A stretch of 64,000 nucleotides of DNA from Lacticaseibacillus casei DSM 20011 = JCM 1134 = ATCC 393 (GCF_000829055.1 NZ_AP012544.1:496001-560000); one strand, 5' to 3'; shown: positions 1 through 9,062, counted from the first letter of the stretch. Notes: generated by a model from the letters alone, not told the origin. Program-made: numbers and translations.

Positions 1-533
1 GTGCCGGTTTCGTTGGTCTTGCCATCATAGGAGACCAATTCAAGGAACAGCGGCAGGTCGTTGGCCTTAGCTTCAGCACCGACACGTTCAACGAAGGCAT
101 ATTTGCGATCGTTGATTGAGTCTGGTTCGTCTGGATCAATGTACAGCAAGAACTTGACCGCGTCGCCGCCTTCGTTCTTGATGCGCAAGGCACTCTGGTT
201 GTCGATCAAATCAGGGAAGCGGCCAGGTTCGGTGGCATCGTAGCCAGTCTTTTCGTAAGAAAGCAACAGGCCGGCTTGAGGTGCCCGAACTTTTGCAGCT
301 GGCAAGCCATATTCCGGATCCAGCAAAATGGAGCTAGCGTACTTGGTTAATTCTTCAGATACAGCTTTTTTGAAATCAACAATCGTAGTTTCGTCAGCCG
401 GTTTGTTGGCAGCAGCTGCCAGCATTTTCTTCAGGGAACCACGTTGGTCAATGGCCAAAGCGGAGATAACATTGTTGTCATCGGAAAGTTTTTGTAAGTG
501 CTTAAATTGACCAGCAGTAAGGGTAACAGTCAT
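1..533 (-). CDS. lacD: Tagatose 1,6-diphosphate aldolase LacD (N-terminal part; runs off the left edge)
   Basis: Cleaves tagatose 1,6-bisphosphate to DHAP and glyceraldehyde 3-phosphate, the last step of the cytoplasmic tagatose-6-phosphate pathway for lactose/galactose. About 177 codons are visible. The protein begins MTVTLTAGQFKHLQKLSD and contains ALAIDQRGSLKKML, the N-terminal signature of LacD-type class I aldolases. The ATG at 533 has a GGAGGAA ribosome binding site just upstream. It is the last gene of the minus-strand set lacR-lacA-lacB-lacD, with 57 bp between lacB and lacD. No terminator is visible because the gene leaves the window. Identity rests on family recognition plus operon context. 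Confidence 0.93.
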   Translation of the reverse strand, partial: MTVTLTAGQFKHLQKLSDDNNVISALAIDQRGSLKKMLAAAANKPADETTIVDFKKAVSEELTKYASSILLDPEYGLPAAKVRAPQAGLLLSYEKTGYDATEPGRFPDLIDNQSALRIKNEGGDAVKFLLYIDPDEPDSINDRKYAFVERVGAEAKANDLPLFLELVSYDGKTNETG

Positions 534-558
534 ATGAAAATTCCTCCATTAGTAAGGG

Positions 559-582
559 CTAGTGAGCGCGTTAACGCTCATG
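559..582. repeat. Short palindromic remnant of the dispersed repeat
   Basis: The lacB-lacD gap contains GTGAGCGCGTTAACGCTCA, a near-perfect palindrome that joins the two outer ends (GTGAGCG and CGCGTTA) of the dispersed repeat described below, without its interior. It is probably a solo or internally deleted copy. Confidence 0.45.
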
Positions 583-590
583 AAGCCAAA

Positions 591-1109
591 TTAATCGTGA
601 TAAACGCCTTCGTCCCACTTTTCGAGTTCAGCATCGAAGAAGTGCGGATTGTCTTTTTGTTCTGGGTTAGGCTTAGCAATTTTGTCAATCTTGTCGATGA
701 TCTTCTTGTTTTCCGGAGTTTCCTTGTAAGTTGCGTCAAGGAAAGCTTTAACCGTATCTTCAATCAAGTGGATACCGGTAACGGCACCGCCAATGCCTAA
801 CACGTTGGCATTCAATTGTTCACGTGCATAAACTGCTGAAGTTGCGTCATTGGCCATCGCGGCACGGACGCCTTCGTTTTTATCGGCAGCAGTTGAGATA
901 CCGATGCCGGTTCCGCACATTACGATACCTAAATCTGCGCGCCCATCAGCAACGTCTTCGGCAACGCGTTTGCCATAAATTGGGTAGTGGGTACGGTGCG
1001 TGTCATAGGTACCTTCATCAATTACCTTGTAGCCCATGTCTTTCAGCATGTTGGAGACTTGGATTTTTTCATTGGTGACAATGTGGTCATTTCCGATTGC
1101 AATAATCAT
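591..1109 (-). CDS. lacB: Galactose-6-phosphate isomerase subunit LacB
   Basis: 172 aa, the usual LacB length. With LacA it forms the heteromeric isomerase that converts galactose 6-phosphate to tagatose 6-phosphate in the cytoplasm. It belongs to the RpiB/LacAB sugar-phosphate isomerase family. The N-terminus [15 protein letters not shown] and the block [19 protein letters not shown], with its active-site Cys, are typical of LacB. The ATG at 1109 is preceded by AAGGAAG about 11 nt upstream. It lies 45 bp downstream of lacA and 57 bp upstream of lacD on the same strand, consistent with co-transcription. Confidence 0.96.
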   Translation of the reverse strand: MIIAIGNDHIVTNEKIQVSNMLKDMGYKVIDEGTYDTHRTHYPIYGKRVAEDVADGRADLGIVMCGTGIGISTAADKNEGVRAAMANDATSAVYAREQLNANVLGIGGAVTGIHLIEDTVKAFLDATYKETPENKKIIDKIDKIAKPNPEQKDNPHFFDAELEKWDEGVYHD

Positions 1110-1154
1110 TAGGATGAAACTTCCTTTCTTGGCTTAAATAAACGGAGACGTAAC

Positions 1155-1589
<435 letters not shown>

Positions 1590-1608
1590 CTATTCTCCTT
1601 CTTTGTTT

Positions 1609-1731
1609 GTGAGCGTGAGCTGGCACGGTTAGGAGCCGGACTATAAGTGGCCTTGGGCGTGTGATGGCCGGGCTTTGGCCATTGCGACCCAGGCTCTTAT
1701 ACGCAGGCTTCTGTGCCAGCGAACGCGTTAT
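1609..1731. repeat. Dispersed palindromic repeat, full copy A
   Basis: About 123 bp running from GTGAGCGTGAGC to GAACGCGTTAT. The interior contains TATAAGTGGCCTTGGGCG and, inverted, CCCAGGCTCTTATACGC, so the whole element can fold into a long imperfect hairpin. Related full copies lie at 9745-9864, 18699-18818, 24576-24693 and 47124-47245. Its end GTTA supplies the TAA stop codon of lacR, whose last codons run to the boundary. Confidence 0.85.
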
Positions 1732-2492
1732 GATTTTCCTACGATAACAGAGGTATACTCGCTAAAATGCTGCTTATCGTCAGCGCTGATACCATCATCC
1801 GTGATGAGGCCATCAGTCTGATCGAGGTCATAGAAGCTGTAAAAATCTTGCCGATTCAGTTTAAAATGATCCGCAGCAACAAACTTCATGCCGGCATTGT
1901 TGAGGGCAATCCGCTGGGTCTGCCCCTCTTCAGGACTGGCATTGCTGATATGGTTGTCGGCAATCCCGTTGACACTGATAAACGCCTTGGTAGTCGTGAG
2001 GTGAGCTAACATCTCATTAGCCAAGCTGCCAATGAAAGCACCGGAGCGCTCTCGCAGCTGCCCACCAATCAGTTTCAGTGAAAAATAATCTGCACGATCC
2101 TGAAAACTCTGAAAAACAGGAAGGCTATTGGTAATAATGCGTACTTCCGGTTTTTTGAGGTACTGGGAAATGAGTTCCATGGTCGTGCCGGGGCCGATGT
2201 ACACCGTATCTCCTGACGTAATGATGTTTGCGATGGTCGCAGCAATTTTGCGTTTTTCGTTGACATGAATGGATCGCTTCTCGTTTCGGGATAATTCGGT
2301 TAGCGGCTTAAAATGCGTGCTTTGGGCACCGCCGTGAATACGGATTAACTCATTTCGATCGGCGAGCTCTTCCAGATCCCGGCGCACGGTCATGGTTGAA
2401 ACACCTAAACTATCACCAATTTCGTTAACGGTCACAATCCCCTTGCGATCCACTAAGTTACGGATTGTCAGCAAGCGCTCGTCTTTTAACAT
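1728..2492 (-). CDS. lacR: DeoR-family regulator of the lac/tagatose genes (LacR)
   Basis: 254 aa, full length for a DeoR/LacR repressor. The N-terminal winged helix-turn-helix (about residues 5-57) contains VNEIGDSLGVSTMTVRRDL, the classic DeoR recognition-helix signature. The C-terminal sugar-phosphate sensor domain contains GDTVYIGPGTTMELI and the family-typical VNGI segment. In related systems LacR is released from DNA by tagatose 6-phosphate. The ATG at 2492 has GAGGTG upstream. It is the first gene of lacR-A-B-D. The stop codon TAA at 1728-1730 is formed by the end of the dispersed repeat, so the native C-terminus may have been altered by repeat insertion. Confidence 0.9.
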   Translation of the reverse strand: MLKDERLLTIRNLVDRKGIVTVNEIGDSLGVSTMTVRRDLEELADRNELIRIHGGAQSTHFKPLTELSRNEKRSIHVNEKRKIAATIANIITSGDTVYIGPGTTMELISQYLKKPEVRIITNSLPVFQSFQDRADYFSLKLIGGQLRERSGAFIGSLANEMLAHLTTTKAFISVNGIADNHISNASPEEGQTQRIALNNAGMKFVAADHFKLNRQDFYSFYDLDQTDGLITDDGISADDKQHFSEYTSVIVGKS

Positions 2493-2991
2493 TGAATCAC
2501 CTCACATGATCTGTTCGTTGTTGTTTGTTTTTGTTCCTTATTACAGTTTTAAGTTACCACCGGGGACATCATTCGTCAAGCTCATAATGACAATGTTTTC
2601 CGTTGGCTATATGGTTTTGACGACTTGTTTGAATCTTTAAGAAATTGGTTATTACCTGAATAAGCTCACAAATTGCACGAAAAAGTGAACAGAATATAAC
2701 AGATTTTAACGTTCGGTATATACCGTTCGAGTAATTCCTGCTTGGCATACGGCTGCGATAGGCTAGAAGCCATTTAAAAATGAACTTTTCTGGTGAAGGA
2801 GAATGTGCGTCATCTGCTGCACCAATCAGTTGATAAAGCCAAAGAAAAGTCGAACCCTACGGACAAAGTTTGTCGCGGGTCGGCTTTTCCAAAAGTTCAT
2901 ATATAGTAGTGATCGATTTTATGTCCATTTTTTGGGCCTTTTAAAATGATGTTAGCGTAACAAATGCGTAGTATATAATAGAAACAACCGT
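2493..2991. other. Intergenic region upstream of lacR with candidate operator and hairpins
   Basis: A 499 bp gap between divergent lacR and the 3' end of the HAD gene. Near lacR (about 2518-2538) there is a T-rich TGTTTGTTTTTGTT tract resembling the TGTTT-type half sites bound by LacR proteins, a plausible autoregulatory operator. A perfect 12-bp palindrome CGGTATATACCG lies at 2714-2725. A nested hairpin occupies 2844-2889 (GAAAAGTCG arm against CGGCTTTTC, with an inner GACAAA/TTTGTC stem) and may terminate transcription leaving the HAD gene. No convincing ORF is present. Confidence 0.4.
2844..2895. terminator. Nested hairpin, probable terminator
   Basis: Imperfect outer stem 2844-2857 with 2877-2889 and inner perfect stem GACAAA/TTTGTC at 2862-2874. 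It lies downstream of the minus-strand HAD gene. The flanking T/A tracts are short, so terminator function is tentative. Confidence 0.4.
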
Positions 2992-3618
2992 CTATCCTAA
3001 GTCCGGAAGCTTCAGCAAATCGTCAGCTCGCTGCAAGACGGCGATGCGTGGGGCGACAGCTGGTGAAGGCGGCGTTGTCCACCCAGCGAGTGCAAAAGCG
3101 ACATTCGCGTTGGCAGCTGCTTGGGCATCGGTCGAGGTATCGCCGATATAGACCGTTGTTTCTGGGTTGCCACCTAGACGTTCGCGAGCCAATGTAATCG
3201 GATCGCCAAATGGCTTGTTGCGTTTGGCTTCACCAGCGACAACTACCGTCTGAAAATAAGGACTGAAGTGATATTTCTTGTCCTCTTCAAGAAACTGCGG
3301 TTTATCTTTTGATGTGACAAGACCGAGTTTATATTGCCGACCTAGCTGTTTAAGAACGGCTTGCATATTAGGAAACCAGCTAACGTCAGTCAAGAAAGCC
3401 TTTGAATCTTCCCGCCACTCTTCGTGAACCACGGGAACTTCTTCATCGCTGAAGCCTAGTTCTTTCAAGCTATCAACGCCTGCACGGCCATTGGTCCAAG
3501 TCAGATCCTGGATAGGGACCTTGCGACCGTGCCGCCGCAGCGTTTTCTGTAAACCGTAAAGATAACCCTCCACATTATCGAGTAAGGTTCCATCGATATC
3601 AAAGATAAACGTGTTCAT
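2992..3618 (-). CDS. HAD-superfamily phosphatase (phosphoglycolate phosphatase-like)
   Basis: 208 aa, a typical length for class I HAD phosphatases with a C1 alpha-helical cap. Motif I is FIFDIDGTLLD at the N-terminus (nucleophile Asp and acid Asp). Motif II is LVTSKDKP, motif III the Lys near EAKRNKPFGDP, and motif IV GDTSTDAQAA. The preferred start is the ATG at 3618, preceded by AGGAGGA in a normal position. The reading frame stays open further upstream, but that part overlaps sbcD on the other strand and has no family similarity. It is divergent from sbcD with only 65 bp between them. The substrate cannot be assigned from sequence. Confidence 0.9.
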   Translation of the reverse strand: MNTFIFDIDGTLLDNVEGYLYGLQKTLRRHGRKVPIQDLTWTNGRAGVDSLKELGFSDEEVPVVHEEWREDSKAFLTDVSWFPNMQAVLKQLGRQYKLGLVTSKDKPQFLEEDKKYHFSPYFQTVVVAGEAKRNKPFGDPITLARERLGGNPETTVYIGDTSTDAQAAANANVAFALAGWTTPPSPAVAPRIAVLQRADDLLKLPDLG

Positions 3619-3683
3619 AAATTTTCCTCCTAAACAACCAATATTATTGTAGCAAGTAAGCGGTAACAAAGAAAGGCGGTCAA

Positions 3684-4808
3684 ATGCGATTCTTACACAC
3701 AGCCGATTGGCATATTGGCAAAAAATTAAATGATTTTGACTTATTAGCAGACCAACAGGCGGTTTTTGAACAGCTGGTGGCGGTTGCGCAGGCGCAACAG
3801 GTAGACGCCATCGTGATTGCCGGCGATTTATATGATCGGGCACTGCCGAGCGAAGCAGCGGTGGCGGTGCTGGACCAGATGCTCGTGAAGTTGAATCGCG
3901 ACTTGCATTACCCGTTGTTGGTGATCTCGGGCAACCACGATTCGGCGGTGCGTTTGCGGACGGGCCGTTCCTGGTTTTCCGCCACCCAAATGTTTGTTAA
4001 TACGCAGTTAGCCGAAGCATTCACGCCGATTGAGCTGGATGGCGTTCAATTTTTCCTGCTGCCGTATTTTGAGCCGTTTGCGGTGCGCGATTATTTTCAT
4101 GATCAGACCATTACGAACGTCGCGCAGGCGATTCGGCCGATCGTTACCAAGATGAAGACGCTGTTCAAACCGAACATGCGGCATATTTTAGTGAGTCATT
4201 TCTTTGCGGCTGGCAGTGACCATAGCGCTTCAGAAACGAAGGTGAATGTCGGCGGCTTGGACGCGGTACCGATCGATGATTTGGCGGCGTTTGATTATGT
4301 TGCGCTGGGACATTTACATAATCACAATGCGCTGCATGGCGAGCCGAAAATTCAATACAGCGGCGCGTTGCTGAAGTATGCAGACGGCGAGGCGAAGCAG
4401 GAGAAAGGTGTTTATATTGTCGACACCGAAACGATGCAGCGGGAATTTGTGCCGCTGAAGCCACAGCATGACTTACTGGAATTAAAAGCCAGCTATGCTG
4501 ATTTGACCGATCCGGTGTATTACCAAAAGCAGGATCGAGATGCCTACATCGGGGTTGATTTAACCGATACCCAGGTGATTCCCAATGTGATGGCTCAGTT
4601 GCGGCAGATTTATCCACGCATCATCAGCTTACGCCGCGAAAATGGCGTCCAGGCAGTGAAGCCATTACAACAGCGGCAACGTGATCTGGATCCGGTCAGC
4701 TTGTTGAAGGCTTTCTATGAAGAACTGATGCAAACCGAGCTGACGGCTGATCAACTGAAGTGGGCAAAAGCCGGTCTTGCCGCGGCAGAAAGCGAGCAGA
4801 AGCAATGA
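3684..4808 (+). CDS. sbcD: Exonuclease SbcCD subunit D
   Basis: 374 aa Mre11-type nuclease subunit. The metallophosphoesterase motifs appear in order: HTADWHIGK (metal ligands D and H), VIAGDLYDRALPS, VISGNHDSAVRL and a later GHLHNHN. Together with SbcC it forms the ATP-dependent complex that opens and degrades DNA hairpins and palindromes. The ATG at 3684 follows GAAAGGCGG. The stop overlaps the start of sbcC as ATGA, so the two are translationally coupled. This is relevant here because the window is rich in long palindromic repeats, which are SbcCD substrates in other bacteria. Confidence 0.97.
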   Translation: MRFLHTADWHIGKKLNDFDLLADQQAVFEQLVAVAQAQQVDAIVIAGDLYDRALPSEAAVAVLDQMLVKLNRDLHYPLLVISGNHDSAVRLRTGRSWFSATQMFVNTQLAEAFTPIELDGVQFFLLPYFEPFAVRDYFHDQTITNVAQAIRPIVTKMKTLFKPNMRHILVSHFFAAGSDHSASETKVNVGGLDAVPIDDLAAFDYVALGHLHNHNALHGEPKIQYSGALLKYADGEAKQEKGVYIVDTETMQREFVPLKPQHDLLELKASYADLTDPVYYQKQDRDAYIGVDLTDTQVIPNVMAQLRQIYPRIISLRRENGVQAVKPLQQRQRDLDPVSLLKAFYEELMQTELTADQLKWAKAGLAAAESEQKQ

Positions 4809-7800
4809 AACTAAAACAATTACACATGCAGTTTTTTGGCCCATATGCAGATGAGACCGTTGATTTTGATGATTTTCAGACCAGCCCCTTGTTTCTGATC
4901 AGCGGTCCGACCGGTAGCGGGAAAACCACCATTTTTGACGCGCTGGTGTATGCCTTGTATGGCGAAACTTCTGGCGAGCGGGATGGCGTTCAGATGCGGT
5001 CGAATTTTGCCAGCCATCATGATTTGACGAAAGTGACGTTGACGTTTGAACATGATGGCAAACATTACTCGGTCACGCGGCAGCCGCAACAGTTGCAACA
5101 AAAAAAGCGCGGGGATGGGCTTACCGAGGTTAAGGCTAAGGTCGTGCTGGCGATCGCGGATGGCGATAAGCAGGTAGCGGAATATACCAAGAAGAATCAG
5201 GTGCAGGCGCAGTTAGATGCGGTTTTGCATCTGGATGCCAAACAGTTTCGCCAGATTGTGCTATTGCCTCAAGGTGATTTTCGGCACTTTTTGGATGCGG
5301 ACAGCAATGCTAAGGAAGATTTACTACGTGATTTATTTGGCACGCAGCTCATTCAGCGCTGGCAGACAGCGATGTTAGCCAAAACCAAAGAGCAGGGCGC
5401 GGAAATTCAGGATCAGGAACGCATGCTCAACTTGCTGACATCCCAATTTGACTTTGAAGTTGAGCCGGATGAAAATGCCACCCCAGCGGACAAGTTGGAC
5501 TTGATGCGGGAAAATGTCGAAAAACAAGCGGTGACAGTTGCGGCACGACAAAAAGCTGCCGATAGCAGTCATCATGCCTATCAGGTTGCACAGGCAGCGC
5601 TTCAAGCAGGCAGACAGTTGGCGCAAGCGTTCAAAGATCGCGAACAGACCACCGCTGCCCTGACGGAACTCGCTGAGCAGGAACCGGCTCAACAAGACCG
5701 ACTGAAACGCATGGCTCAATTAACCTGGGTTCAGCAACATGAAGCCGCTGCGCAACGGGTCGAAACCACAGCCCAGGACTTGACAGCCGCGCGGAAGCAA
5801 GCAACGCAGACCCAGGCAACTTTGGTGACGATCCAACAGTCCATGGATCAGGCTAAAGCAAGCTTAGCCGAGCTGCAGCAACAAGAGACGGCGATCAACG
5901 CGAAGCAAAAACAGCTTGATCAGCTGCAGGCGGTTCGCGAACAACTTGTCAACATGACCGCGCAAAAACAGCAGGTAGCAGTCCGAACAAATGCGGTCAC
6001 GAAAGCAAGCGCTGCACTGGCGCAGGCACAGCAAAGACTAGCAGACGATCAACAGACCCTTACCCAGAAGCAGACTGAATTAGCCGACTTGTCAGTGACC
6101 GACTTAGCAAATCAAGCAGCCGAACATAAACAGTTATTGGCGATCCTGACACCAATTGCGGCGAACTACCAGGAAGCGCAAAAAGATGCCATTACTTTTG
6201 GAGAAAAGTTAGCAAAAGTTAAAGCTTCGTTGGAAAAAGCGACACAGACCAGCAAAACGACAGCGCAACAACTAAATGACCTGCAACAAACCCAAATTAA
6301 ACAGCAAATTGCCCGGCTGGCGGCTAGGCTGGAACCAGGGACACCTTGTCCGGTATGCGGCAGTCTCAAGCATCCCCACCCAGCCGTTGCCACGACCGAA
6401 CCATTGGTAACCGAGGCGGCCATTAAGCAGGCGGAACAAGCGCGTCAGCAGGCTGCGGCAAAAGAAACAACTCTTCAAACGCAGCTTAAAAATCTTGAAG
6501 AGCAACAGGCAACGGCGACCCGAAAAGCTAGTGTTGCCCAACGTGACTTTGTGGAAAAACTGGCCCAGCAGTCAAATCTCATGAGTTCTAGTGCTGACAA
6601 TGCCGATATTTTAGCTCAATTGGATGCGTTTGAAGCTGAGACTACTAAAATCGTGAAGAAGCTGGCAGTGGCCGAGGCAAAACAAACAGCGCTTGAGACA
6701 GCATTGAAATCGGTGCAAACCGCTGTCACGAAGGATACGGACAAGGTTCAAGCCGCTCAAGATGCAGTTAATACTGCCAAACTTGAGGCCGCTACGGCTA
6801 CGAGTGCGCTGACAACGATGCAAGCGGCGCTGCCTGAAGGGACCAGCGATTTGGCAACTGTGACCGCACAGTCAGCGGAACTGACCCAAGCGGTTGACAC
6901 CTATCAGAAAAACCGCCAAGCCGCACAAGACAAAGTAAGCGACTTGGATCGCCAGCTGGCTGGACTACATGCTGATGAGCGCCACGCCACAGAGCAAATT
7001 GCCAAACTGGAAAAGGACCATCAGGAAGCAGCGGCGGCCTTTTTACAAGCAGTAACAGAATATTTTGGTGCAGATGGGTCCAAACAATTTACTGCACTAA
7101 AAGAACAGTTGGATCAGTTGCCGATTTTGCAGCAACAGACTCAAGATTATAAGGATGCGGTTTTGAAGCAAAAGACGTTATTGGAATCCAGCAATAAAAC
7201 CATTGGCGATCAGTCCGAGCCAGCGCTTGATCAACTTGAAGAACAGGCTGCTTCGACGGAAGCTGCAGCAACCAAGGCCCAGACCGCATTGATTGAAGTG
7301 CAGCAGGCGCATGACACGGCCAAGAAGCTGTTGAAGCAGGCTGCGGACATTTTAGCAAAAAATCAAGCTGCTTTGGTTGCATATGCTGACTTACAGACGT
7401 TGACAACAGTGATGAACGGCAATGGGCCGAAGAAGCTGAGTTTGGAGCGGTATGTTCTGCAAGCCTATCTTCAACAAATTCTGGACGTCGCCAACACGCG
7501 GCTGCAGGTTCTATCAAATCAGCGCTATCAGTTTGTGCTGCACACCGATCTGGGTACGCAGAAAATTCATTCCGGTTTGGAAATCGATGTTTATGATGAT
7601 CAGGTTGGCGAACAGCGCGCGGTTCAGACGCTATCCGGCGGTGAAAGCTTCATCGCAGCCCTTAGTCTGGCGCTAGCATTAGGCGAGGTGATTCAACAGG
7701 AAAGTGGCGGCATCAACATTGATGCGTTGTTTGTTGATGAAGGATTCGGCAGTTTGGACACCAATAGCCTTGATGTGGCCATGAACGCCCTTGAGTCGTT

Positions 7801-7930
7801 GGAAGGCGAATCGCGGCTGATCGGGATTATTTCTCACGTCACGGAATTACGCGATAATATTCCCGATCAACTCCAGGTACAACCGGCAGGCACTGGGCGC
7901 AGTCGGCTGAAAGTGTTGCATATGGCTTAG
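4805..7930 (+). CDS. sbcC: Exonuclease SbcCD ATPase subunit C
   Basis: 1041 aa Rad50-type SMC-like ATPase. The Walker A motif GPTGSGKTTIFDAL lies near residue 35. Long Gln/Ala-rich coiled coils occupy about residues 190-870. The zinc-hook motif CPVCGS sits in the middle (about residue 515). The C-terminal ABC signature is LSGGESFIAALSLAL and the Walker B segment is ALFVDEGFGSLD. The start is the ATG at 4805, which overlaps the sbcD stop by 4 bp; an upstream in-frame start at 4760 would lie inside sbcD and adds no conserved sequence. No terminator is obvious immediately downstream. Confidence 0.97.
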   Translation: MKLKQLHMQFFGPYADETVDFDDFQTSPLFLISGPTGSGKTTIFDALVYALYGETSGERDGVQMRSNFASHHDLTKVTLTFEHDGKHYSVTRQPQQLQQKKRGDGLTEVKAKVVLAIADGDKQVAEYTKKNQVQAQLDAVLHLDAKQFRQIVLLPQGDFRHFLDADSNAKEDLLRDLFGTQLIQRWQTAMLAKTKEQGAEIQDQERMLNLLTSQFDFEVEPDENATPADKLDLMRENVEKQAVTVAARQKAADSSHHAYQVAQAALQAGRQLAQAFKDREQTTAALTELAEQEPAQQDRLKRMAQLTWVQQHEAAAQRVETTAQDLTAARKQATQTQATLVTIQQSMDQAKASLAELQQQETAINAKQKQLDQLQAVREQLVNMTAQKQQVAVRTNAVTKASAALAQAQQRLADDQQTLTQKQTELADLSVTDLANQAAEHKQLLAILTPIAANYQEAQKDAITFGEKLAKVKASLEKATQTSKTTAQQLNDLQQTQIKQQIARLAARLEPGTPCPVCGSLKHPHPAVATTEPLVTEAAIKQAEQARQQAAAKETTLQTQLKNLEEQQATATRKASVAQRDFVEKLAQQSNLMSSSADNADILAQLDAFEAETTKIVKKLAVAEAKQTALETALKSVQTAVTKDTDKVQAAQDAVNTAKLEAATATSALTTMQAALPEGTSDLATVTAQSAELTQAVDTYQKNRQAAQDKVSDLDRQLAGLHADERHATEQIAKLEKDHQEAAAAFLQAVTEYFGADGSKQFTALKEQLDQLPILQQQTQDYKDAVLKQKTLLESSNKTIGDQSEPALDQLEEQAASTEAAATKAQTALIEVQQAHDTAKKLLKQAADILAKNQAALVAYADLQTLTTVMNGNGPKKLSLERYVLQAYLQQILDVANTRLQVLSNQRYQFVLHTDLGTQKIHSGLEIDVYDDQVGEQRAVQTLSGGESFIAALSLALALGEVIQQESGGINIDALFVDEGFGSLDTNSLDVAMNALESLEGESRLIGIISHVTELRDNIPDQLQVQPAGTGRSRLKVLHMA

Positions 7931-7964
7931 TTAAGGATGTTGAGCGCGGTGCGACAAAAGTTTT

Positions 7965-8035
7965 ACTTGATAGGAATATACCCATATGGTAATGTTCAGT
8001 GAAACGATTGGTATTTTTGCAAGCACTGAACATGC
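7965..8035 (+). promoter_or_regulatory. Putative promoter and 10-bp inverted-repeat operator of the XRE gene
   Basis: ATGTTCAGTG at 7992-8001 and its exact inverse CACTGAACAT at 8024-8033 are separated by 22 bp, just upstream of the XRE gene. A TTGATA-type -35 lies at about 7967. The spacing between the two arms (32 bp centre to centre, about three helical turns) would suit a repressor binding cooperatively, probably the XRE protein itself. Confidence 0.5.
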
Positions 8036-8053
8036 TCATTAACAGGGGGATTT

Positions 8054-8383
8054 ATGTTTGAAGTAGACTTTAATGATTCAGTACCTATGAACATTGTGCC
8101 AACGACTTCGGCAGCTGATGCGCTGAAGGAATTGATGGCGTATCACAATATTACGCAGTCTGAGTTTGCAGAGCACATTGACGTTTCACAAAAGCAGCTC
8201 TCATTTATTTTGAATCGGCATGCGTATATGAGCATCAATGTTGCGCGGAAAATTGAGCAAGCCACTGGTCTTAGTGCTAGATGGCTTTTACAGCTTGACT
8301 TTAATTATCGGTTGTCACAGGCTGAGACCGATGACCTTGCTCAGGTTAAACGGTTTGAGTGGGCGAAACCCCAAAAGAATTAA
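8054..8383 (+). CDS. XRE/HigA-like helix-turn-helix regulator
   Basis: 109 aa. A Cro/C1-type HTH occupies about residues 25-80, with ITQSEFAEHIDVSQKQLS as the helix-turn-helix core, followed by a GLSARWLLQLDF segment. This arrangement is characteristic of HigA/VapI-type antitoxins. The ATG at 8054 is preceded by AGGGGG. No toxin gene is adjacent: sbcC is upstream and a 47-aa unrelated protein is downstream, so it is either an orphan antitoxin-like regulator or a stand-alone repressor. A 10-bp inverted repeat just upstream suggests autoregulation. Confidence 0.82.
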   Translation: MFEVDFNDSVPMNIVPTTSAADALKELMAYHNITQSEFAEHIDVSQKQLSFILNRHAYMSINVARKIEQATGLSARWLLQLDFNYRLSQAETDDLAQVKRFEWAKPQKN

Positions 8384-8460
8384 GCTTGAAAAACATATGC
8401 TAGAAGGCCAAAAATTCATTTGTTCTTCTCCTGAGTCGGTGATCAGATTAAAATTTGGTG

Positions 8461-8488
8461 TGTCAAGGTGCCATTTAAGTGGTATAAC
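8461..8488 (+). promoter_or_regulatory. Putative sigma-A promoter of the 47-aa gene
   Basis: TGTCAA at 8461-8466 and TATAAC at 8483-8488 with a 16-bp spacer, about 55 bp upstream of the ATG. Confidence 0.4.
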
Positions 8489-8541
8489 AGAAGTTGAAAG
8501 GGTCAAACCTTCTAACTCACACCAAAAAGAGGCGACATCAC

Positions 8542-8685
8542 ATGGCATCATTGAGCAAAGAACAGAAGAAAGCTTTGATCGCTAAGGTCGAAAAGGAGCG
8601 CCAAGAACATCCTGAAAAGAAACCTAAGAAGTCAGGTTTCGAAACGATTGACGAAGAAGCAGAACGCCTTGAAAATGAAAACTAA
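8542..8685 (+). CDS. Small highly charged protein of unknown function
   Basis: 47 aa, MASLSKEQKKALIAKVEK followed by a Glu/Lys-rich body ending AERLENEN. The ATG at 8542 is chosen because it follows a purine-rich AAAGAGGCG and because the sequence upstream in the same frame is not protein-like. It is predicted soluble, helical and without cysteines or a membrane segment. A clean promoter lies upstream and a strong terminator directly downstream (8703-8737), so this is a well-delimited monocistronic unit. I do not recognise the family with certainty. Confidence 0.7.
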   Translation: MASLSKEQKKALIAKVEKERQEHPEKKPKKSGFETIDEEAERLENEN

Positions 8686-8702
8686 TTTTTAGCTAAGTCA
8701 CG

Positions 8703-8737
8703 GATCCTAAACAAGAAATTGTTTAGGGTCTTTTTTT
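8703..8737 (+). terminator. Rho-independent terminator of the 47-aa gene
   Basis: 12-bp stem GATCCTAAACAA / TTGTTTAGGGTC with a GAAA loop and a run of seven T residues. Confidence 0.9.
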
Positions 8738-8928
8738 GAGCGCGTTATAGAAAACAACAGTCCAAACTATGTTTACAGACAATAGAACCAACACCGAACG
8801 CCGCCAAGATCACTTGCCGCCAAAAATACAGGCACTTCGATCCAACAAAGGTATAGGTAAATACACAAGCTGAAAATACAATAATGACACCTAACAACAA
8901 CCGCTAACCAAAATTTTTTCAAAAAACT
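8738..8928. other. Gap between terminator and hsp20 control region; solo repeat end and hydrophobic minus-strand ORF
   Basis: GAGCGCGTTATAGAA at 8739-8753 is a solo end of the dispersed repeat. On the minus strand, 8745-8900 is open for 51 codons (TTG start, no ribosome binding site) and encodes a hydrophobic stretch with the segment LLGVIIVFSACVFTYTFVG. Its TAA stop lies in the repeat end. It may be a relic of a membrane-protein gene. Nothing else is recognised. Confidence 0.35.
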
Positions 8929-8968
8929 TTAGCACTCGGCGTTCACAAGTGCTAATTTGTGGTATAAC
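8929..8968 (+). promoter_or_regulatory. CIRCE operator overlapping the hsp20 promoter
   Basis: TTAGCACTC at 8929-8937, nine bases, then AAGTGCTAA at 8947-8955. This matches the HrcA-binding CIRCE consensus TTAGCACTC-N9-GAGTGCTAA with a single mismatch. A -10 element TATAAC lies at 8963-8968 with a TTCACA -35 inside the operator, so HrcA binding would block the promoter. Confidence 0.85.
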
Positions 8969-9062
8969 TATAGGTGGAGCGAGGGAGAAGGAACAAAGGC
9001 TCCGGAGCTAAGATCGTTCTCCTGAATCCCCAAAGTCTCTGATTGAAAGGAAGTTATCTGTT

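Noticed and set aside
2714..2725. CGGTATATACCG palindrome as an operator
   Set aside because: Perfect but isolated in a gene-free gap, with no adjacent promoter that I can place. Kept only as a note in the intergenic entry.
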